Position numbers and translations under genes: made by a program. From Planctomycetes bacterium UBA1146 (lineage in GTDB: Bacteria; Planctomycetota; UBA8108; UBA1146), in the NCBI GenBank assembly GCA_002311345.1, contig DCAA01000015.1, positions 48,735 to 57,906 on the forward strand: a stretch of DNA of 9,172 nt. The letters run 5' to 3'. The notes beneath the pieces were generated by a model. That model saw only the letters and a list, made by a program, of their open reading frames with translations, was not told the DNA's origin and did not search any database. Shown here piece by piece: positions 5,791 through 9,172 of the stretch. Position 1 is the first letter of the stretch, and each line of letters starts with the position of its first letter.

Positions 5791-6068
5791 GAGATCCGCA
5801 TACGATCATCATCGAGGCCCTGATTACCGAGAAGAGTACATTCCAGACCGAGAGTCAGAATGCATACGTGTTCAAGGTGGCCAAGGATACGAATCGGATC
5901 CAGGTCAAAGCCGCGATAGAAGAAATTTTTGATGTAAAAGTTCGGAAGGTAAACACGATCAATCAGTCCGGGAAACGCCGCAGGGTGGGACGGTCGATGG
6001 GTTTTACCAGCGGGTTCAAGAAGGCGGTCGTGACCCTGGAACCGGGCTACGAGATCGATCTGCTGTGA
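5787..6068 (+). CDS. rplW: 50S ribosomal protein L23
   Basis: The 93-residue product is L23, located at the exit of the nascent-peptide tunnel, where trigger factor and SRP dock. Visible are ALITEKST (11-18), AYVFKVAKDTNRIQVKAAIE, IFDVKVRKVNT, RRRVGRSMGF and KKAVVTLEPGYEIDLL. The Glu in ITEK corresponds to E. coli Glu18, the key contact for trigger factor, and is conserved as Glu15. The ATG at 5787 overlaps the rplD stop (ATGA), and a strong SD, AGGAGGGGG, lies just upstream within rplD. A longer in-frame reading from 5703 would run inside rplD and is not needed. The C-terminus is slightly shorter than in E. coli. A 145-base structured gap follows. Confidence 0.96.
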   Translation: MRDPHTIIIEALITEKSTFQTESQNAYVFKVAKDTNRIQVKAAIEEIFDVKVRKVNTINQSGKRRRVGRSMGFTSGFKKAVVTLEPGYEIDLL

Positions 6069-6213
6069 GCCACTCTCGTCGCGCCGGCAGCGGTTGCCGG
6101 AGACGGAACAACATGGTCGGGATCCTCGGCTCGTAGGTTCGAGCTGGTGACCGGGTCCTGGCCGAGAATTGTGAATGCCGATCATCGGATCGGTGAAGGA
6201 GATTGAGGACGGC
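6069..6213 (+). promoter_or_regulatory. 145-base structured leader of rplB
   Basis: This is the longest gap inside the S10 gene run. Three stems are visible: 6085-6090 (ccggca) with 6096-6101, 6125-6130 (ctcggc) with 6161-6166 (alternatively 6129-6133 with 6140-6144), and 6178-6183 (ccgatc) with 6188-6193. The last is a perfect 6-bp stem with a four-base loop, ending two bases before the SD region gaaggag (6195-6201) of rplB. I see no promoter or T-tract. An RNA element controlling L2 synthesis is plausible but unproven. Confidence 0.45.
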
Positions 6214-7044
6214 ATGGGTGTTCGCAAGTACAAACCGATTTCTCCAGGCAGACGCAATGCCTCGGTTTCCGATTTCAAGGAGATCACGGCCAAGCGTCCG
6301 GAGAAATCTCTGTGCGAACCTCTGCACAAGACCGGAGGTCGAAACAACCAGGGGCACATCACCTCGAAAAATCGTGGTGGTGGCCACAAGCGTCTCTACC
6401 GCCGGATCGACTTCCGGCGCGAAAAGGACGGCGTTCCAGCCCGTGTTGCGACCATCGAGTACGATCCGAATCGGACCGCGCGCATCGCCTTGCTGCATTA
6501 TGCAGATGGTGAGAAACGTTACATCCTTGCCCCCAGAGGGCTCGAGGTCGGCAATCGGGTCAGTTCCGGTCCAGGAGCGGAACCCAAGCCTGGTAATGCG
6601 ATGACTCTGGCAGAGATCCCGGTGGGGCTGCCGATTCACAACATTGAACTGGTTCCCGGTCAAGGAGCGAAACTGGTTCGCTCCGCGGGAGGCAGCGCTC
6701 AGTTCCTGGCGCGCGAGGGGAAGACCGCGACAGTGGCTCTTCCCTCCGGTGAGATCCGTCAGGTCAACTCGTCTTGTCGTGCCACGATCGGTGTTGTCGG
6801 GAATGAGGACCACAATCTCATAAAACTGGGCAAGGCGGGTCGCTCCCGGTGGCTAGGACGTCGTCCGAAGGTTCGGGGCACTGCCAAGAACCCGGTCGCT
6901 CACCCGATGGGTGGAGGCGAAGGTCGGACTGCTGGCGGACGTCATCCTTGTTCTGCCACGGGAGTCCTCTCCAAGGGTGGTAAAACCCGTCGTCCTGGCA
7001 AACCGAGTAGCAAGAGCATCGTGCGACACCGGAAGAAGAAATAG
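6214..7044 (+). CDS. rplB: 50S ribosomal protein L2
   Basis: The 276-residue product is L2, one of the most conserved r-proteins, needed for subunit association, tRNA binding and peptidyl transfer. The N-terminus MGVRKYKPISPGRRNASVSDF is typical of the family. The middle includes GRNNQGHIT, RGGGHKRLYRRIDF, and VATIEYDPNRTARIALLHY. The C-terminal part has RWLGRRPKVRGTAKNPVAHP then MGGGEGRTAGGRHP. His230 aligns with E. coli His229, linked to peptidyl-transferase activity. The ATG at 6214 is chosen because the family consensus begins there and aaggag (6196-6201) plus gagg (6205-6208) precede it. An in-frame ATG at 6175 would add 13 residues (MPIIGSVKEIEDG) not seen in the family and would use a codon upstream of the hairpin at 6178-6193. 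rpsS starts two bases after its stop. Confidence 0.97.
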   Translation: MGVRKYKPISPGRRNASVSDFKEITAKRPEKSLCEPLHKTGGRNNQGHITSKNRGGGHKRLYRRIDFRREKDGVPARVATIEYDPNRTARIALLHYADGEKRYILAPRGLEVGNRVSSGPGAEPKPGNAMTLAEIPVGLPIHNIELVPGQGAKLVRSAGGSAQFLAREGKTATVALPSGEIRQVNSSCRATIGVVGNEDHNLIKLGKAGRSRWLGRRPKVRGTAKNPVAHPMGGGEGRTAGGRHPCSATGVLSKGGKTRRPGKPSSKSIVRHRKKK

Positions 7045-7046
7045 AC

Positions 7047-7307
7047 ATGGGTAGATCCTTGAAGAAGGGTCCTTACATGGACCTGAAACTGTTGAAGAAG
7101 GTACAGAAGAATATCGAGGCGGGTTCCACGGAACCCATCAAGACGTGGTCTCGTGCCTGCACCATCAGTCCCGAGTTCGTGGGACAGACTTTCCTTGTCC
7201 ATAACGGCAGGGATTTCAAGACGGTTCAGGTCTCAGAGAACATGGTCGGGCACAAACTGGGAGAGTTCAGTGTCACCCGTCGTCTTGGTGGACATGCAAA
7301 GAAATAA
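7047..7307 (+). CDS. rpsS: 30S ribosomal protein S19
   Basis: The 86-residue product is S19, which sits on the 30S head with S13 near the A site and contributes to bridge B1a. Visible signatures are MGRSLKKGPYMD at the N-terminus, IKTWSRACTISPEFVGQTFLVHNGRDF in the core (residues about 31-57) and MVGHKLGEFSVTRR near the end. It is slightly shorter than E. coli S19 (92), with a trimmed C-terminal tail ending GGHAKK. The ATG at 7047 follows the rplB stop by two bases, and its SD (ggaagaag, 7031-7038) lies inside the end of rplB, so the two genes are probably coupled. A 54-base gap with a hairpin follows before rplV. Confidence 0.97.
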   Translation: MGRSLKKGPYMDLKLLKKVQKNIEAGSTEPIKTWSRACTISPEFVGQTFLVHNGRDFKTVQVSENMVGHKLGEFSVTRRLGGHAKK

Positions 7308-7315
7308 TTAGTCAG

Positions 7316-7347
7316 CGGGCGCTCGCACCCAGGTGCGGGCTAGCCCG
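7316..7347 (+). promoter_or_regulatory. Hairpin abutting the rplV ribosome binding site
   Basis: An outer stem pairs cgggc (7316-7320) with gcccg (7343-7347), and an inner stem pairs cgcac (7324-7328) with gtgcg (7333-7337) around a four-base loop. The 3' strand ends on the first base of the strong SD ggaggtgaggg (7347-7357), so folding could limit access to the site. No T-tract follows. It occupies most of the gap between rpsS and rplV. Confidence 0.45.
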
Positions 7348-7361
7348 GAGGTGAGGGATCG

Positions 7362-7733
7362 ATGGTCATTGAATACAAGGCGAGTCACAGATACGCACGG
7401 ATTACCGCGCGCAAGGCTCGTTACGTGGTCGACCAGGTCAGGAACATGCCCGTGGAGGCCGCCCTGGACATGCTGAGATTCAGCGACCGGAGGGCCGCTC
7501 CGATGATCGCCAAGGTGATCAAGTCTGCCCTGCACAACGCGATCCAGGAAGGCGGGGCCGATCCCGAGAACCTTGTAATCTGCCGTGCGATGATTAACGA
7601 AGGGCCGACGATGAAGCGTTGGCGCCCCAGGGCCCGGGGAATGGCATTTCCGATCCTGAAGAGAACCTCTCACATCAACATCTTCCTCGCTGATCGCAGC
7701 GAGGTTGGTGCAACTGCGAAGAAGGAGAACTAG
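7362..7733 (+). CDS. rplV: 50S ribosomal protein L22
   Basis: The 123-residue product is L22, a globular protein with a long beta-hairpin that lines the exit tunnel and takes part in macrolide sensitivity and nascent-chain stalling. Visible are the N-terminal core ASHRYARITARKARYVVDQV, the helix around ALHNAIQ (56-62), and the hairpin region RWRPRARGMAFPILKRTSHI (86-105). The length is typical, slightly longer than E. coli (110) through a charged C-terminal tail ending AKKEN. The ATG at 7362 follows a strong SD (ggaggtgaggg) by a few bases. Upstream lies a hairpin that could mask that site. rpsC starts four bases after the stop codon. Confidence 0.97.
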   Translation: MVIEYKASHRYARITARKARYVVDQVRNMPVEAALDMLRFSDRRAAPMIAKVIKSALHNAIQEGGADPENLVICRAMINEGPTMKRWRPRARGMAFPILKRTSHINIFLADRSEVGATAKKEN

Positions 7734-7737
7734 TTCC

Positions 7738-8430
7738 ATGGGCCATAAGGTCAGACCGACGAGCCTACGCCTCGGAATCACCCGCGACTGGTCTTCGCGC
7801 TGGTACGCCAACAAGAAGGACTTCGGTCCTCTGCTGATCCAGGACCACCGGATTCGCAACTACATCAAGCACGAGTTCTATTCTGCAGGAATTCCGGAGA
7901 TCGAAATCGAACGAAGTGGTCATCATGTGACGATCCACCTCCATGCGGCACGTCCCGGAGTCGTCATCGGTAAACGGGGTGCCAAGGTCGAGCAACTGCG
8001 CGAAGACTTGCAGGAGATCGTCGGTCGTGCCGCGGATCTCAATCTCAACATCAAAGAAGTTCAGAATCCGGATCTCAATGCGCAACTGCTGGCCGAGAAT
8101 GTTTCGGACCAGTTGAGGAGACGGATGCCATTCCGGCGTGTCATGAAACAGATGGTTCGAGTCACGATGGAGTGTGGTGCCAAGGGTGTGAAAATCATGA
8201 TGTCGGGACGACTCGGTGGCGCCGAAATCGCGCGGACTGAGCAGTCTTCCGATGGCAGTATTCCGCTCTCGACGATGCGGGCGGATGTGGATTACGGATT
8301 TGCAGAAGCAAGAACCACTTATGGCATCATTGGCGTGAAGACCTGGGTCTACCGCGGTGAAGAAGTGGTGGATAAGAATCAGAAGGGAAGCGTGCGTCAT
8401 GTCGATGATGCCCAAGCGCGTCAAGCGTAG
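7738..8430 (+). CDS. rpsC: 30S ribosomal protein S3
   Basis: The 230-residue product is S3, which lies at the mRNA entry site and contributes to mRNA unwinding. It begins MGHKVRPTSLRLGITRDW. A type II KH domain is marked by the GxxG motif in VVIGKRG (75-81). The basic patch of the entry-site helicase activity is kept: Arg133, Arg134 and Lys137 (PFRRVMK) correspond to E. coli Arg131, Arg132 and Lys135. The C-terminal domain shows MMSGRLGGAEIARTEQ, DVDYGFAEARTTYGIIGVKTWVY (a longer match, seen in pieces). The ATG at 7738 is chosen over an in-frame start at 7705 inside rplV because MGHKV is the family N-terminus; AAGGAG is at 7722-7727. The end overlaps rplP by 32 bases. Confidence 0.97.
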   Translation: MGHKVRPTSLRLGITRDWSSRWYANKKDFGPLLIQDHRIRNYIKHEFYSAGIPEIEIERSGHHVTIHLHAARPGVVIGKRGAKVEQLREDLQEIVGRAADLNLNIKEVQNPDLNAQLLAENVSDQLRRRMPFRRVMKQMVRVTMECGAKGVKIMMSGRLGGAEIARTEQSSDGSIPLSTMRADVDYGFAEARTTYGIIGVKTWVYRGEEVVDKNQKGSVRHVDDAQARQA

Positions 8431-8818
8431 AAAAGTCCAACGCGGACGAGTACGTGGCAACGCTACCCGTGGGAACTTTGTTCACATTGGCGAGTACGGC
8501 CTGGTGGCTGTAGAACCGGGCTGGATTTCCGCGGTACAGATCGAAGCAGGGCGTGTTGCGGGAAACCGTGCTCTCGCCGGAACGGGAATGGTCTACATCC
8601 GGATTTTCCCCGACAAGCCCATCACCTCCAAACCCCTCGAGACACGAATGGGCAAGGGGAAGGGTGAACCGGAGTACTGGTGTGCGGTGATACGACCGGG
8701 TCAGGTGCTCTTCGAGATCCAGGGAGCGGCGGAGGAAACCGCGCGTCTGGCATGCAACCGGATCGCCCACAAACTGGGACTGAGGACACGGATGGTGGGC
8801 AGGAGACCGACGGTATGA
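8399..8818 (+). CDS. rplP: 50S ribosomal protein L16
   Basis: The 139-residue product is L16, which binds near the A site of the large subunit and helps position aminoacyl-tRNA. Visible are MPKRVKRRKVQRGRVRG, ATRGNFVHIGEYGLVAVEPGW (seen across residues 22-42), VYIRIFPDKPITSKP and ETRMGKGKGEPEYW. Arg83 aligns with E. coli Arg81, the target of the YcfD hydroxylase. I choose ATG 8399 (MSMMPKRVK): AAGGGA at 8383-8388 is ten bases upstream. ATGs at 8405 and 8408 are possible but further from that site. This start makes the gene overlap rpsC by 32 bases in another frame, so translation is probably coupled. The stop overlaps the rpmC start as ATGA. Confidence 0.95.
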   Translation: MSMMPKRVKRRKVQRGRVRGNATRGNFVHIGEYGLVAVEPGWISAVQIEAGRVAGNRALAGTGMVYIRIFPDKPITSKPLETRMGKGKGEPEYWCAVIRPGQVLFEIQGAAEETARLACNRIAHKLGLRTRMVGRRPTV

Positions 8819-9033
8819 AGGTCAGTGAATTTCGCCAGTTACCGGATGAGGATCTGGAGATTGAGATTCGGAAGAGACACCAGTCTCTCTTTCAGATCCG
8901 ACTCAAGTCAGCCAATGAAGAAGTACAACGGGCCGGAGATCTGCGTGAAATGCGTAGAGATATCGCCAAGATGAAGACGGTTCTGCGAGAGCGAACCGTC
9001 GAGCATGGTGGTACCGGGAACCAGGAGGCTTGA
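8815..9033 (+). CDS. rpmC: 50S ribosomal protein L29
   Basis: The 72-residue product is L29, a small two-helix protein beside L23 at the tunnel exit. It begins MKVSEFRQLPDEDLEIEI and contains LFQIRLKSANEEVQRAGDLREMRRDIAKMKTVL (read in segments), the usual second-helix pattern with RRDIAKMKTVLRER. The ATG at 8815 overlaps the rplP stop, and AGGAGA (8801-8806) gives good spacing. A longer in-frame reading from 8680 lies within rplP and is rejected. The tail HGGTGNQEA after the second helix is variable in this family. The TGA at 9031-9033 shares a base with the next start codon, and an AGGAGG inside its 3' end serves that gene. Confidence 0.96.
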   Translation: MKVSEFRQLPDEDLEIEIRKRHQSLFQIRLKSANEEVQRAGDLREMRRDIAKMKTVLRERTVEHGGTGNQEA

Positions 9034-9172
9034 TGATGAACGATGAGACTGATCTCGTTCACGACGACGTTCCGGATGCGCCCGATGCTACCCCGGCGAG
9101 TGCCGATCAGAACGAAGAAGATCAGAACGAAGAAGATCAGAACGCAGAAGATCAGAACGTAGAAGATCAGAA
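9033..9172 (+). CDS. rpsQ: Start of a gene in the rpsQ position, with an acidic repeat N-terminus (3' partial)
   Basis: An ATG at 9033 overlaps the rpmC stop by one base; a second ATG at 9036 is in the same frame and better spaced (seven bases) from AGGAGG (9023-9028). The frame is open to the window edge. Forty-six residues are visible: MMNDETDLVHDDV, then an Ala/Pro/Asp stretch, then repeats of the type DQNEE. I count 18 Asp/Glu and no Lys or Arg. rpmC is followed by rpsQ (S17) in most bacteria, so this is probably S17 with an N-terminal acidic, disordered extension. No S17 core lies inside the window, so the name rests on synteny alone; a different inserted gene is possible. Such an extension is unusual for a small, basic, rRNA-binding protein. 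Confidence 0.6.
   Translation, partial: MMNDETDLVHDDVPDAPDATPASADQNEEDQNEEDQNAEDQNVEDQ
9105..9172 (+). repeat. 15-bp in-frame tandem repeat, four full units plus a partial
   Basis: Units of gatcagaacgaagaa lie at 9105-9119, 9120-9134, 9135-9149 and 9150-9164, with a partial unit to the window edge. The first two are identical. The third has gca and the fourth gta in place of the first gaa codon, giving DQNEE, DQNEE, DQNAE, DQNVE. Near-identity at the DNA level implies recent expansion by slippage. The array continues beyond the window. Confidence 0.95.

Noticed and set aside
6175..6213. ATG at 6175 as the rplB start
   Set aside because: It adds 13 residues absent from L2, and the SD at 6196-6208 points to ATG 6214.
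1..9172. CRISPR array, insertion sequence or phage genes
   Set aside because: The only tandem repeats are in-frame coding repeats without spacers, and no transposase or inverted-repeat ends are seen.

Overview
This window is a bacterial ribosomal-protein super-cluster, all on the + strand: the end of the str operon (rpsL, rpsG, fusA) followed by the first two thirds of the S10 operon (rpsJ, rplC, rplD, rplW, rplB, rpsS, rplV, rpsC, rplP, rpmC and the start of what should be rpsQ). Every complete protein is recognisably bacterial in type. Several signatures, such as CPQRRGVC in S12 and the HPMGGGEGR ending of L2, made me think of Planctomycetota or another PVC-like or uncultured lineage. L4 and EF-G fit that less well, so the phylum is left open. 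The DNA is moderately GC-rich, starts include TTG and GTG, and most genes have good Shine-Dalgarno (SD) sequences.

Layout. 1-264 is the 3' end of an ORF whose visible product is a very acidic tail of 10-residue repeats. By synteny it may be the C-terminus of RpoC, but no catalytic domain is in view. 334-1214 carries rpsL and rpsG. 1215-1451 is a gap with a long terminator-like hairpin. 1452-3500 is an EF-G gene with an unusual domain IV loop, preceded by a five-codon ORF that overlaps its start codon. 3501-4049 has no tuf, which is often found here. It holds instead a near-consensus sigma70-type promoter and a leader of about 450 nt with several strong hairpins, one followed by a short T-rich tract. 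4050-9033 is a tight run of ten ribosomal genes, with structured gaps before rplD, rplB and rplV. 9033-9172 starts a gene in the rpsQ position whose first 46 residues are acidic and contain a DQNEE-type pentapeptide repeat.

Together these genes supply the decoding centre (S12), the 30S head (S7, S10, S19, S3), the peptidyl-transferase surroundings and exit tunnel (L2, L3, L4, L16, L22, L23, L29), and a translocation or recycling GTPase. The least ordinary features are the acidic repeat tails at both ends of the cluster, the EF-G without the usual domain IV tip, the mini-ORF coupled to fusA, and the hairpins placed just upstream of ribosome binding sites, which suggest RNA-level control of r-protein synthesis.
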